From Flectobacillus roseus (GTDB lineage: Bacteria; Bacteroidota; Bacteroidia; Cytophagales; Spirosomataceae), in the NCBI RefSeq assembly GCF_030056665.1, contig NZ_JASHIG010000017.1: a DNA stretch of 64,000 nt; one strand, given 5' to 3'. The translations under genes were made by a program, and so were the position numbers. The notes beneath the pieces were generated by a model. It had not been told where the DNA came from and did not search any database. It saw nothing but the letters and a program-made list of their open reading frames with translations. Below are positions 55,089 through 63,737 of the stretch, in pieces. The first letter of the stretch is position 1, and each line of letters starts with the position of its first letter.

Positions 55089-55649
55089 ATGAAAGTTTCT
55101 CGAAAAAAAGCCCTTCAGTCACTTGTAGCAGGATTTGTTGCTGTGCCAAGTCTTTCACAGGCTAATACTAATGTAGACTTATCAAAATATAAAGAAGAGT
55201 TTGCTGAAGCCTGGAAAAGTTCAAAGAACTATACTTTAACGATTTATAATCAAATGCCAGAAGAAAAGATGGAGTTCAAGTACACGCCAGAATCCTTCTC
55301 ATGGCGCACGCAGTTTGTACACTGTATTGTATTTACGACGGCACAGCTATGTGGACGTTTGAATATCCCAAATCCTTACGAAGCCAAAGAAAAGAAGCAG
55401 GGATATTGGAAAACGTTAAGTAAATCAGAACTCGAACAAGAATTGATAGGCTTTTATGATTGGGTCGAAAAAGTAGTGACTGAGACTCATACAGATAAAC
55501 TTTTACAATTAGAAAGTTATGCAGGAGGACAAATACCAATTTGGCGTTTGTTCTATGCGCTAGAAAATCACATTATTCACCATAGAGGACAAGCCATTTG
55601 TTATTTGAGACTCAATGGCATAACTCCAGTAGGTTATATTGGTTGGTAA
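55089..55649 (+). CDS. DinB-like putative metal-dependent protein, exported
   Basis: The 186-residue protein starts with KVSRKKALQSLVAGFVAVPS, a signal-like sequence with a single Arg-Lys-Lys (not a canonical twin-arginine motif). The DinB four-helix fold is suggested by EEFAEAWKSSKNYTLTIYNQMPEEKMEFKYTPESFSW. The histidine triad is H78 (QFVHCIV) and H161 with H164/H165 (ENHIIHHRGQA), which would bind a divalent metal. Members often act as thiol-dependent transferases; an exported form is unusual. It is 33 bp upstream of the MbnP-like gene. Confidence 0.85.
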   Translation: MKVSRKKALQSLVAGFVAVPSLSQANTNVDLSKYKEEFAEAWKSSKNYTLTIYNQMPEEKMEFKYTPESFSWRTQFVHCIVFTTAQLCGRLNIPNPYEAKEKKQGYWKTLSKSELEQELIGFYDWVEKVVTETHTDKLLQLESYAGGQIPIWRLFYALENHIIHHRGQAICYLRLNGITPVGYIGW

Positions 55650-55682
55650 ATATTACATCATTAAATATAGAACGATATTCAC

Positions 55683-56492
55683 ATGAAAAAACTACTTTTT
55701 TTATTACTGACATTATTAGGAACGAGCAATTTATTTGCTCAAAAAACAACTTCATTGAGCATCAAATTTGACAACTTCGTCGGCAATGACCCCGTTGAAC
55801 TTAATGCGAAATCTTACAAAAATCAAGCAGGAGAGGATTTCAATATTAGTCTTCTCCAGTATTATGTAAGTAATATTCAGCTTGTCAAAAAGGATGGTTC
55901 TGCATATACCGTTCCTCAAGATGATTCGTATTTTTTGGTTCGTCAGAATCGTCCTGAAACCCAAACTATTACTTTGAAGGATATTCCTCAAGATAAATAT
56001 GTGGGAATCAACTTTGTAATTGGCATTGATAGTGCAAGAAGCGCCGCCGAAATCGGTTACAGAAAAGGTTGTTTGGACGTTGCTGGTGATGCTCAAGATA
56101 TGTATTGGGCATGGAACTCGGGTTATATTTTTGTCAAAATGGAAGGTGCGTCTCCTCAGTCAACCTTAAAGGAAAACATCTTTATGTACCATATTGGCTT
56201 ATTTGGCGGTATTGGTGATAAAAAAACCTTAAACAACATCCGAAATGTGAGCTTATCTTTCAACAAGGAAACTATCAAACTAAAGGCTGGGAAAGTTGCT
56301 CCTGTTATTCGTATCAAAATGGATGCCTCTAAAATTCTCAATGGCGAAACCACAGTAAGTATCGCCAAAAACCCTTCGGTAATGGGTGGTCCATATTCAG
56401 CCAAAATTGCTGAAAACTATAAGTCGATGTTTTCTTATAATGGCATTGGAATGCCTGCACCAACCGAAAAAACTAGTTTAGGATTGAAATAA
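55683..56492 (+). CDS. MbnP-like periplasmic copper-binding protein
   Basis: The 269-residue protein has a signal peptide (LLFLLLTLLGTSNLFAQ). It follows the MbnP family pattern: LLQYYVSNIQLVKKDG (residues 58-72), DSYFLV (81-86), VGINFVIGIDSARSAAEIG, DMYWAWNSGYIFVKMEG (W142, W144) and IFMYHIGLFGG (H170). In methanotrophs MbnP binds copper after MbnH converts a tryptophan to kynurenine; W142/W144 in MYWAWNSGY are the obvious candidates. Its gene precedes the MbnH-like peroxidase by 9 bp, reproducing the MbnP-MbnH pairing. The true metal here is inferred. Confidence 0.87.
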   Translation: MKKLLFLLLTLLGTSNLFAQKTTSLSIKFDNFVGNDPVELNAKSYKNQAGEDFNISLLQYYVSNIQLVKKDGSAYTVPQDDSYFLVRQNRPETQTITLKDIPQDKYVGINFVIGIDSARSAAEIGYRKGCLDVAGDAQDMYWAWNSGYIFVKMEGASPQSTLKENIFMYHIGLFGGIGDKKTLNNIRNVSLSFNKETIKLKAGKVAPVIRIKMDASKILNGETTVSIAKNPSVMGGPYSAKIAENYKSMFSYNGIGMPAPTEKTSLGLK

Positions 56493-56501
56493 TATTGTAT
56501 C

Positions 56502-58034
56502 ATGAAAAACAAGATTTATCTAACGCTATTACTGCTGTTTGGGCTTATGGTGTTGTTCTCGTTTAAGAGAGTAAAAGGAAATGAGGATGAGAGTTTATTT
56601 GCCATTCCCTCTAATTTTCCCAAACCCACTTATCATTTTAAAAGCAATCCACTAACCACAGAGGGAGTAGAGTTGGGTAAAACCTTGTTTTATGATGCCA
56701 TTATTTCTTCAGATAACACGGTAAGTTGTGGCAGTTGTCATCAGCAATCGGCTGGATTTACACAACATGGACATGCGTTTAGTCATGGGGTTAATGACTT
56801 ACTGACTAAACGCAACTCTATGCCTTTGTATAATTTGGCATGGTCAACGAGCTTCGGTTGGGATGGAGGCGTACATGATTTGGACTTGTTTGCTATTTCA
56901 CCTATTACCAACCCCGTTGAGATGAATGAAAACATGGCAAATGTTTTGGATAAACTCCGAAAGTCTCAAAATTATCCTTCTCTTTTCAAAAATGCTTTTG
57001 GTTCTGAAGAAATCAATACCGAACGCTTTCTAAAAGCACTTTCACAGTTTATGTTGACTATGGTTTCTGCCAATTCAAAGTACGACCAGTATATGCGTAT
57101 GGAGGGGGTAGAACTGGACGAAAAAGAGCTAGCTGGTTTGGAGCTATTCAAACAAAAATGCGCTTCCTGTCATGCTGGCGAGCTTTTTACCGATTATTCT
57201 TTTCGCAATAATGGACTTGGTGGAGCTAAAGTAGAAGACTTAGGACGTTTTGAGGTGAATCAACAAGAATCGGATAAGCATAAATTTAAAGTACCAAGTT
57301 TAAGAAACCTTGGATACACAGCTCCATACATGCACGATGGTCGTTTCGAAACGCTTGAACAAGTGCTAGACCATTATGCTGGGAAAGTGGTAAAATCTGA
57401 GTATTTAGATCCTATTCTACAACAAAATGGAAAATTAGGAATCAGTTTAAGTTCAGATGAAAAAGTAAAGATTATCGCATTTCTTAAAACTCTGGATGAC
57501 GACTATTTTATCAAAAAAGAGTCTTTTTCTGAAAGTTCTTTAAAAACAGTTATACCTAAAAAAGATATTTTAGACGATGTCAAAAAACTGTCTTTTGGCA
57601 ACGAGAAACATCAACTCATCATGAATGAAAGTTTGGTGATTTACTTAAAGTTGAAAGATGCTATTCTAAAGAAAGAGACGAATAAGGCAGCAGTTTTAGC
57701 TAATAAACTTGCCTTATCGTTGGATAGAATTGAGAGAAAGAATTTGGATATTGCTTCAAGAGTTTATTTCGATAAAGTTTACCAAGGAATCGCCTTCGAT
57801 GCCGACCATATTATTGAAGGAAAAGCCTTAGCTCAACACCAGTTTGACCATTTTGGTGAATTATCCGCAAACATGTTTAGGCTAATGGCTTCTTTTAAAC
57901 CCTCTGATAAGCCTTTGTTTTATTACGAAAGCTCAGAGAAAAAATTCTCATGGCTCAGTAATTTATCTAACGAAGAAAGCACCTCAATCATTAAGCCATA
58001 TCAATTCAAGGATTTGAAAAAAAGAGCCCTCTAG
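56502..58034 (+). CDS. MbnH-like di-heme cytochrome c peroxidase with C-terminal DUF3347-like domain
   Basis: The 510-residue protein has an N-terminal signal or anchor (LTLLLLFGLMVLFSF). Two heme-binding sites are CGSCH (76-80) and CASCH (220-224), with MHDGRF (277-282) of the BCCP/MauG fold. Residues from about 372 to 505 form an additional domain: VIYLKLKDAILKKETNKAAV, then HQFDHFGELSANMFRLMASF, PLFYYES and FSWLSN, ending IIKPY. This looks like DUF3347, found in copper efflux proteins, but the usual Cys-Pro-Met copper site is missing. Peroxidases of the MbnH group oxidise a partner protein's Trp; the extra domain may dock to a copper component. Confidence 0.83.
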   Translation: MKNKIYLTLLLLFGLMVLFSFKRVKGNEDESLFAIPSNFPKPTYHFKSNPLTTEGVELGKTLFYDAIISSDNTVSCGSCHQQSAGFTQHGHAFSHGVNDLLTKRNSMPLYNLAWSTSFGWDGGVHDLDLFAISPITNPVEMNENMANVLDKLRKSQNYPSLFKNAFGSEEINTERFLKALSQFMLTMVSANSKYDQYMRMEGVELDEKELAGLELFKQKCASCHAGELFTDYSFRNNGLGGAKVEDLGRFEVNQQESDKHKFKVPSLRNLGYTAPYMHDGRFETLEQVLDHYAGKVVKSEYLDPILQQNGKLGISLSSDEKVKIIAFLKTLDDDYFIKKESFSESSLKTVIPKKDILDDVKKLSFGNEKHQLIMNESLVIYLKLKDAILKKETNKAAVLANKLALSLDRIERKNLDIASRVYFDKVYQGIAFDADHIIEGKALAQHQFDHFGELSANMFRLMASFKPSDKPLFYYESSEKKFSWLSNLSNEESTSIIKPYQFKDLKKRAL

Positions 58035-58072
58035 CCTTAGATTGAAATTCAACTTATACAAACTCTCAAGAT

Positions 58073-58459
58073 TTGAAACAGATAGTGACCTTTTTATTGG
58101 CGGTACTCATTTTCTTGCAAGCACTTTGCAAGGTTGGTATCTACCTATCTTTCAAAATCAATCAAGAGTACATTGCGAAAAATCTTTGTGAGAATCGTAA
58201 CAAACCCAAAACGCATTGTAATGGAAATTGTCAGTTGATGAAAAAACTGAAAAATTCCGATAAAGAAGAGCAAAAACAAATTCCACAATCGCTCAAAGAT
58301 AAATTTGAAGTGTTGTATTGTCATGACTTCAAAATCCTCTCATTAAGTACTCAGCCTTACTTTTTCGAATACAGAAAAGACTTGTATAGGGAGAAGACTT
58401 ATGATCTTACTTCTTTCCATCCTGATATTTTCCAACCACCCAAACGTATTTTGATTTAA
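58073..58459 (+). CDS. Small Cys/His-motif membrane-anchored protein, paralogue 3
   Basis: The 128-residue third paralogue starts at a TTG codon (58073); no suitable ATG precedes it in frame. It has an N-terminal helix (IVTFLLAVLIFLQALCK) and the motif YIAKNLCENRNKPKTHCNGN, with C39, H48-C49 and C53, followed by KKLKNSDKEEQKQ. The C-terminus is FQPPKRILI. An extra Cys-His pair (YCHD) lies near residue 83. It follows the peroxidase by 38 bp and precedes the second TonB receptor by 117 bp, so it is probably part of the same transcript. Confidence 0.8.
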   Translation: MKQIVTFLLAVLIFLQALCKVGIYLSFKINQEYIAKNLCENRNKPKTHCNGNCQLMKKLKNSDKEEQKQIPQSLKDKFEVLYCHDFKILSLSTQPYFFEYRKDLYREKTYDLTSFHPDIFQPPKRILI

Positions 58460-58576
58460 TATTTTCTAGGAAAAATTCAAATAAAATCAATGTAATTGCC
58501 CGCTAAGGTTTGCATTGATGATATGCTATGTGCATATCTCTTAACGAGGAAGTTCCATATTCAATCAAATTATAAA

Positions 58577-60898
58577 ATGAGTTTCAAAAATATTATCGTC
58601 ATTATTCTATGCCTTTGGGCAACTAACAGTTTTGCTCAAAAAATACAAGGGACAGTTAAGGCTGAATCAGGAGAGGTTGTTAGCTTTGCAAACGTCGTAG
58701 TGTTAAACAGTTCTTTGGGAACAGTTGCAGATAAGTCAGGGAATTTTGCTATTCCTTTGAAGAAAGGTAAATACGAGCTTCAAATTAGTGCTGTTGGGTT
58801 TGCTTCGAAAATTCAACAAGTGGAAATGATCGATAAATCCCTAATATTAAACATCACTCTGTCTGATAATACCCAAACGCTGGGCGAGGTAGTTATTACG
58901 GCTGACAAGGTTGAGGCAAGTTTACAAAAAACGCCTTTGGCTGTTACCTCCCTAAATGCCAAACAATTAGAGGAATATAGAGTTTGGACAATCAATGACC
59001 TGACTGCATTAGCACCTAGTACCTTCACGGTAGAGCATGGCAATAGTACAGGTTCTAGCTTTTTGAATATCAGAGGCTCAATGGGCTTTTCAAATGACCA
59101 AGCGGTAGCTACATATGTGGATGGTGTTTATCAATTTGACTACTTCTCGGCGCCACTCAACTTCAGTAATATCGAACGAGTTGAAATTTTGAGAGGGCCT
59201 CAAGGCACGCTCTACGGTAGAAATGCCTTTGGAGGAGTACTCAATGTAATTACCAAAAGACCAACCAATAAGACTAGTGGTTTTGCCGAAATTGACCTAG
59301 GGAATTATGGACAACAGCGTTATAGCGTTGGTTTTAATGCTCCTTTGATAAAGGATAAGCTTTTTGTCAATGCTGGATTCCAATCAAACGGTCGTGGCGC
59401 AATTTATGATAATCCTACTTTGAATACCAAGGATTTTGATCAACATAATGCTTACATCGGCAATATTAATCTAAAGTACCTTGTATCAGAGAAATGGACT
59501 ATCGACTTGAATACAAGATATGAAAGTGATAAAGACAAAGGTGCCTATCCTTGGTTGGCCACAGATAGTATTGCCAGAGCTAATCCTTACACTGTTTATG
59601 GAAATTGGGATAACACAGAAAGAAGAACCAATTTTAATACTTCTGCTTCTGTAAAATACTTCGGTAATAACTTCAATTTTACCTCGATTACCTCTTTTGT
59701 AGATTACCACATTTGGCTCCCAGGACGATTTGATTTTGACTTTAGCCCTGCTGAATTAATTAGTTTTACGACTTGGACAAAGCAAAATCAATGGACACAA
59801 GAATTGCGTTTTTCTTCTCCCGCAAATGCAAACAAGCTAAAATGGACAGTAGGTTCCTTTCTGTTCGGAGAAAAAAGCACTAATAGTAGCACTACGTATT
59901 TTGATAAGGATTACGCATTATTTGATCCCAATGCTCCTTACGCTTCAATTGGTAATGGTAAAAGAAATGCCTTTGGTGTGGCTTTCTTTGGGCAGGCTAC
60001 TTATGCTATCACTCCACAATTTGATATTACAGTGGGTACAAGATATGATATAGAGCACCGTGAACTTACTCAAAATTCGGCGTTTGAAAAAGATGGTGTT
60101 GTAATGCCTATGACTACAGACAGCACTGCTAAGAAAACATTCAATGCTTTTACGCCAAAGGTAATTTTGAGTCAAAAGTTGACAGAAAATTCGATGATTT
60201 ATGGTTCTTATGCCAAAGGGTTTAGAGTAGGAGGGTTCAATTTTGGAAACACGGCAAATCCTACATACAATCCTGAAAAATCAGATAATTATGAGGTAGG
60301 CGTTAAAAATACATTCCTGAACAACAGACTTAAAATTAACCTCACAGCTTTTTATTTTCAACAAAAAGACCAGCAAGTTTCTACCTCACAAGATGGCATA
60401 AACTATGCGACGCTCAATGTGGGTGACATGGATAATTATGGATTGGAATTGGAGGCGTCGGTACTTCCTATCAAAAATTTACAGATTGATTGGACTGCCA
60501 GTACATCGCATAGTGAGTATAAAAAATTAGAACTTTTTGATGCAATTTCAAATTCAGTGATAAATTATAAAGGCAACAAAGCCATTAATAACCCTGCTTT
60601 GCAATCTATGTTGGCGGTTCAATACGACTTGCCTTTATCAAAATCTACTCAGAACATCAAAGCCTTCGTTAGAGGAGAGTTTAGATACATCGGTGAATAT
60701 CAACTAGATTTTGTGAATGCCTATCGCCAGAATGCCTATAGCATGGTGAATGCAAGAGCGGGTGTTACTAGCAACCATTTTGATGTGGCTATTTGGGCAC
60801 GTAACCTCAACGACGTACGCTATATGGCTTTCGGGTATGGTTCTTATATGATGGGTACACCAAGAATGTGGGGTGTAACTGTAACAGGAAAATTTTAA
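58577..60898 (+). CDS. TonB-dependent receptor with carboxypeptidase-regulatory-like domain
   Basis: From the ATG at 58577 (signal IVIILCLWATNSFAQ) the protein has 773 residues. An N-terminal CarboxypepD_reg-like domain (GTVKAESGEVVSFANVVVLN, KKGKYELQISAVGF) precedes the TonB box (LGEVVITADKVEASLQKTPL). The plug has FLNIRGSMGFSNDQAVATYVDG, FSNIERVEILRGPQGTLYGRNAFGG and VLNVITKRP; the barrel ends in GVTVTGKF. Unlike the receptor at 52187 it has the regulatory domain and a ferric-catecholate-type plug. It ends the metal locus before a weak hairpin. Confidence 0.92.
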   Translation: MSFKNIIVIILCLWATNSFAQKIQGTVKAESGEVVSFANVVVLNSSLGTVADKSGNFAIPLKKGKYELQISAVGFASKIQQVEMIDKSLILNITLSDNTQTLGEVVITADKVEASLQKTPLAVTSLNAKQLEEYRVWTINDLTALAPSTFTVEHGNSTGSSFLNIRGSMGFSNDQAVATYVDGVYQFDYFSAPLNFSNIERVEILRGPQGTLYGRNAFGGVLNVITKRPTNKTSGFAEIDLGNYGQQRYSVGFNAPLIKDKLFVNAGFQSNGRGAIYDNPTLNTKDFDQHNAYIGNINLKYLVSEKWTIDLNTRYESDKDKGAYPWLATDSIARANPYTVYGNWDNTERRTNFNTSASVKYFGNNFNFTSITSFVDYHIWLPGRFDFDFSPAELISFTTWTKQNQWTQELRFSSPANANKLKWTVGSFLFGEKSTNSSTTYFDKDYALFDPNAPYASIGNGKRNAFGVAFFGQATYAITPQFDITVGTRYDIEHRELTQNSAFEKDGVVMPMTTDSTAKKTFNAFTPKVILSQKLTENSMIYGSYAKGFRVGGFNFGNTANPTYNPEKSDNYEVGVKNTFLNNRLKINLTAFYFQQKDQQVSTSQDGINYATLNVGDMDNYGLELEASVLPIKNLQIDWTASTSHSEYKKLELFDAISNSVINYKGNKAINNPALQSMLAVQYDLPLSKSTQNIKAFVRGEFRYIGEYQLDFVNAYRQNAYSMVNARAGVTSNHFDVAIWARNLNDVRYMAFGYGSYMMGTPRMWGVTVTGKF

Positions 60899-60907
60899 TG
60901 CTTCAGC

Positions 60908-60938
60908 ACAGTAGGGTTGGTTTGACTAATCCTACTGT
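60908..60938 (+). terminator. Terminator of the metal locus
   Basis: ACAGTAGGGTT pairs with AATCCTACTGT (one G-U) around GGTTTGACT. It starts 10 bp after the receptor stop. The T-run is missing, so termination may be partial. Confidence 0.5.
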
Positions 60939-61099
60939 ACTCAGTGATGGTGTTCTCTTTACATAGATATTTAAGCGACTTGACCTTTACAGATAGGAAA
61001 CAAACAATTATCATTGGTAAAAAATCAGATTCAGCTGAATTTTACAATAAGATTTCCTAAATTCAAGTATTAATATCCTTAACTTAATTCCACAAAAAT

Positions 61100-61780
61100 A
61101 TGGAAGAACAACATCTGGAAAGTTCTGATTTTTTAAAAGATATAGTTATCGGGATGTCCGATGGTTTAACAGTACCTTTTGCCTTAGCCGCGGGTTTGTC
61201 AGGTGCAGTAGCTGATACCTCGATTGTCACAACAGCAGGTATTGCCGAAATTGTAGCAGGTGCGATTGCTATGGGTTTAGGGGGCTATTTGGCTGGTCAG
61301 ACCGAAGTAGAACATTATGACGCAGAATTGAAACGTGAATATGAAGAAGTAGAAAAAGTACCCGAACGAGAAAAAGAAGAAGTACGAGAGGTTTTTGCTG
61401 ATTATGGACTCGATGCCAATATGCAAGAGGCAATCGTGGAGGCATTAGCGAAAGACAAAGATAAATGGGTGCATTTTATGATGAAATTCGAGCTAGGACT
61501 TGAGAAGCCAGACATCAATCGTGCTAGAAACTCTGCCGCTACAATTGGTATCTCCTATGTAATAGGAGGGATTATACCATTGAGTCCATATTTTCTGGTC
61601 GATGATGCTATATTAGGGCTCAAATTCTCTGTGGCGATTACTTTGTTAGCATTATTTATCTTCGGTTTCTTTAAAAGCAAAATTACAGGTCAACATCCAT
61701 GGATAGGTGCATTGAAGGTCACATCTATCGGTGCAGCCGCCGCGGCAGCAGCCTTTGGTGTAGCTAAATTGTTTGGATAA
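61100..61780 (+). CDS. VIT1/CCC1-family iron/manganese transporter
   Basis: The 226-residue membrane protein has the VIT signature in FLKDIVIGMSDGLTVPFALAAGLSGAV and IAMGLGGYLAGQTEVEHYDAELKREY. A charged cytosolic helix pair (KREYEEVEKVPEREKEEVRE and ALAKDKDKWVHFMMKFELGL) with acidic/His metal ligands follows, and then three C-terminal helices (GIIPLSPYFLVDDAI, ALLALFIFGFF-like). Known members move Fe2+ or Mn2+ into vacuoles or out of the cytoplasm. Placement 200 bp after the TonB/MbnPH locus suggests linked metal homeostasis, although its own promoter is expected. Confidence 0.88.
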   Translation: MEEQHLESSDFLKDIVIGMSDGLTVPFALAAGLSGAVADTSIVTTAGIAEIVAGAIAMGLGGYLAGQTEVEHYDAELKREYEEVEKVPEREKEEVREVFADYGLDANMQEAIVEALAKDKDKWVHFMMKFELGLEKPDINRARNSAATIGISYVIGGIIPLSPYFLVDDAILGLKFSVAITLLALFIFGFFKSKITGQHPWIGALKVTSIGAAAAAAAFGVAKLFG

Positions 61781-61858
61781 CTCTCTGTATGTTATCGGTT
61801 AATGGTGTAACTGTTATTAGAATAGTATTCAGATTTTTGATTTTTAAACATAAAAAAG

Positions 61859-61900
61859 AAGATTTGAGAATGAGTAATTTAGTACCCATTCTCAAATCTT
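61859..61900. terminator. Bidirectional terminator between VIT1-like and ggt genes
   Basis: AAGATTTGAGAATG pairs perfectly with CATTCTCAAATCTT over 14 bp with a 14-nt loop. It is in a convergent gap. Confidence 0.8.
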
Positions 61901-61928
61901 CAAATCTCCACATTTTCAAATCAAAAAA

Positions 61929-63737
61929 CTAGTATCCTACCGCAGTATCGTCGGCTCTTACATCGGCTCCACCTTCATATTGACCATTTGGTAATAACAA
62001 AATACAGTCCATACGACCAATGGTATTCTTCTGAGATTCCATCTTGTAGCCACGACCTAACAATTTTTGTAAAGTTTGTGGGGTAAAGCCTCCCTCTTCA
62101 AATGTCGTTCTATCAGGTAGCCATTGGTGATGAAAGCGTAGCGCATCTACCGCTTGCTGCATATTCATGTCGTGTTCTACTACATTCAAAAATACTTGGA
62201 AGACAGAAGTGATAATTGTAGAGCCTCCTGGTGTACCAAGAATCATGAACAGTTTTCCATCTTTTTCAACAATTGTAGGCGTCATTGAAGATAACATTCT
62301 TTTATTTGGGGCAATAGCATTTGCTTCGTTGCCTACCAAACCATACGAATTTGGATGTCCTGGCTTGATAGAGAAATCATCCATTTCATCATTTAATAAA
62401 AAGCCTCCTCCAGCAACTATAACCTTACTTCCGTAAGAGTTATTGAGAGTTGTTGTGATAGAAACAGCATTTCCCTCTTTGTCTGCGAATGAGGAGTGAG
62501 TGGTTTCCATACTTTCATAACCCGGAATAGCTCCTCCGGATACTTTTTTACTATCAGTGGCTAGATCAAAGTTGAAATCCTGCCAACGCTGTTTTAAGAA
62601 CTCTTGACTCAATAACTCTTTTTGTGGCACCTTAACAAAATCTGGATCACCTAACCATTTAGCTCGATCTGCAAAGACACGACGTTCTGCCTCAATCATT
62701 ACTTGAGTCGTTGAGTCGCTATGCCATCCCCATTTCTTCAAAGGGTAGTTTTCTACGTACTTTAGTAGTTGCATTAAGGCGATTCCACCAGAAGATGGCG
62801 GAGGCATGGTAATTACTTTCAGACCTTTGTAGTTTTCTACAATTGCATCGCGCCAAACAGCATGATAGTTATCCAAATCTTTTTGGGTGATGATACCACC
62901 GCCTTTGTTCATTTCAGCTAATAAAAGTTTTGCTGTTTCACCTTCATAAAAACCTTTACGACCCTCTGACTGAATACGGCGCAAAGTTTTGGCTAAATCT
63001 TTTTGGATTAATAATTCACCTTCTTTCCATTCTGTACCATCAGCTTTGATGAAATAGGTTTTTCCTGGATTATATTTCAATAAATCTTCCTTAATTCTAT
63101 TTAGTCCTCTAGCTTCACGGGCAGTAAGAGCAACGCCGTTTTCGGCAAGATCAATCGCTGGTTGAAGAATTTGCTTCCAAGATAGCTTCCCAAAGCGTTT
63201 ATGTGCTTGCTCTAATCCATCTACTGAACCTGGGGTTCCACTAGCGAGATGTCCGTACCAGCTTGGCTGACCTGCTTTTACATTTCCTTTTTCGTCGAGA
63301 TACATATCACGACTTGCTTTTTCTGGTGCTTTTTCGCGGTAGTCTAATGTATAAGTATTTCCCTTTTTGTCTCGAAATACCAAGAAACCTCCACCACCAA
63401 TATTGCCCGCTGCTGGGTGTACCACAGCCAAGGCGAATTGAGTAGCAATGGCCGCATCTATGGCATTTCCACCTTTTTTCATAATCTCAACACCGACTTT
63501 AGAAGCTTCTGGGTGTGTTGCGGCCACCATACCATTTTGTCCATACACAGGCTCTTTTTTAGCAACAAAAGGAGACGCATTTGGGTCATCATTCAAAAAT
63601 TGATAAAAACCTTGATTTTCCTTAGGTTTGCTTATAGGAGAAGGAGTGTTGGTTACTTGTACAGCTGGAGTTTTACAGCTCCATAATAAGCCAAGCGTTG
63701 TCGATGAGAGTAAGACAATGTGTTTCAGTTTCATCAT
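61929..63737 (-). CDS. ggt: Gamma-glutamyltransferase, lipoprotein form
   Basis: The 602-residue protein has a lipoprotein-type signal (VLLSSTTLGLLWSCKTP, Cys at residue 21). The GGT core has GMVAATHPEASKVGVEIMKKGG, AIDAAIATQFALAVVHPAAGNIGGGGFLV, TLDYREKAPEKAS and the processing/nucleophile Thr in METTHSSFADKEGNAVSITTTLN. The later RMLSSMTPTIVEKDGKLFMILGTPGGSTIITSVFQVFL binds the glutamyl group. The proenzyme self-cleaves before that Thr into two subunits and hydrolyses or transfers gamma-glutamyl groups from glutathione. A surface-lipoprotein form is plausible in Bacteroidota. It is monocistronic. Confidence 0.95.
   Translation of the reverse strand: MMKLKHIVLLSSTTLGLLWSCKTPAVQVTNTPSPISKPKENQGFYQFLNDDPNASPFVAKKEPVYGQNGMVAATHPEASKVGVEIMKKGGNAIDAAIATQFALAVVHPAAGNIGGGGFLVFRDKKGNTYTLDYREKAPEKASRDMYLDEKGNVKAGQPSWYGHLASGTPGSVDGLEQAHKRFGKLSWKQILQPAIDLAENGVALTAREARGLNRIKEDLLKYNPGKTYFIKADGTEWKEGELLIQKDLAKTLRRIQSEGRKGFYEGETAKLLLAEMNKGGGIITQKDLDNYHAVWRDAIVENYKGLKVITMPPPSSGGIALMQLLKYVENYPLKKWGWHSDSTTQVMIEAERRVFADRAKWLGDPDFVKVPQKELLSQEFLKQRWQDFNFDLATDSKKVSGGAIPGYESMETTHSSFADKEGNAVSITTTLNNSYGSKVIVAGGGFLLNDEMDDFSIKPGHPNSYGLVGNEANAIAPNKRMLSSMTPTIVEKDGKLFMILGTPGGSTIITSVFQVFLNVVEHDMNMQQAVDALRFHHQWLPDRTTFEEGGFTPQTLQKLLGRGYKMESQKNTIGRMDCILLLPNGQYEGGADVRADDTAVGY

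Noticed and set aside
55089..55160. A twin-arginine signal in the DinB-like protein
   Set aside because: The sequence is SRKKAL with one Arg followed by Lys-Lys; an ordinary signal peptide is more likely, though Tat export is not excluded.
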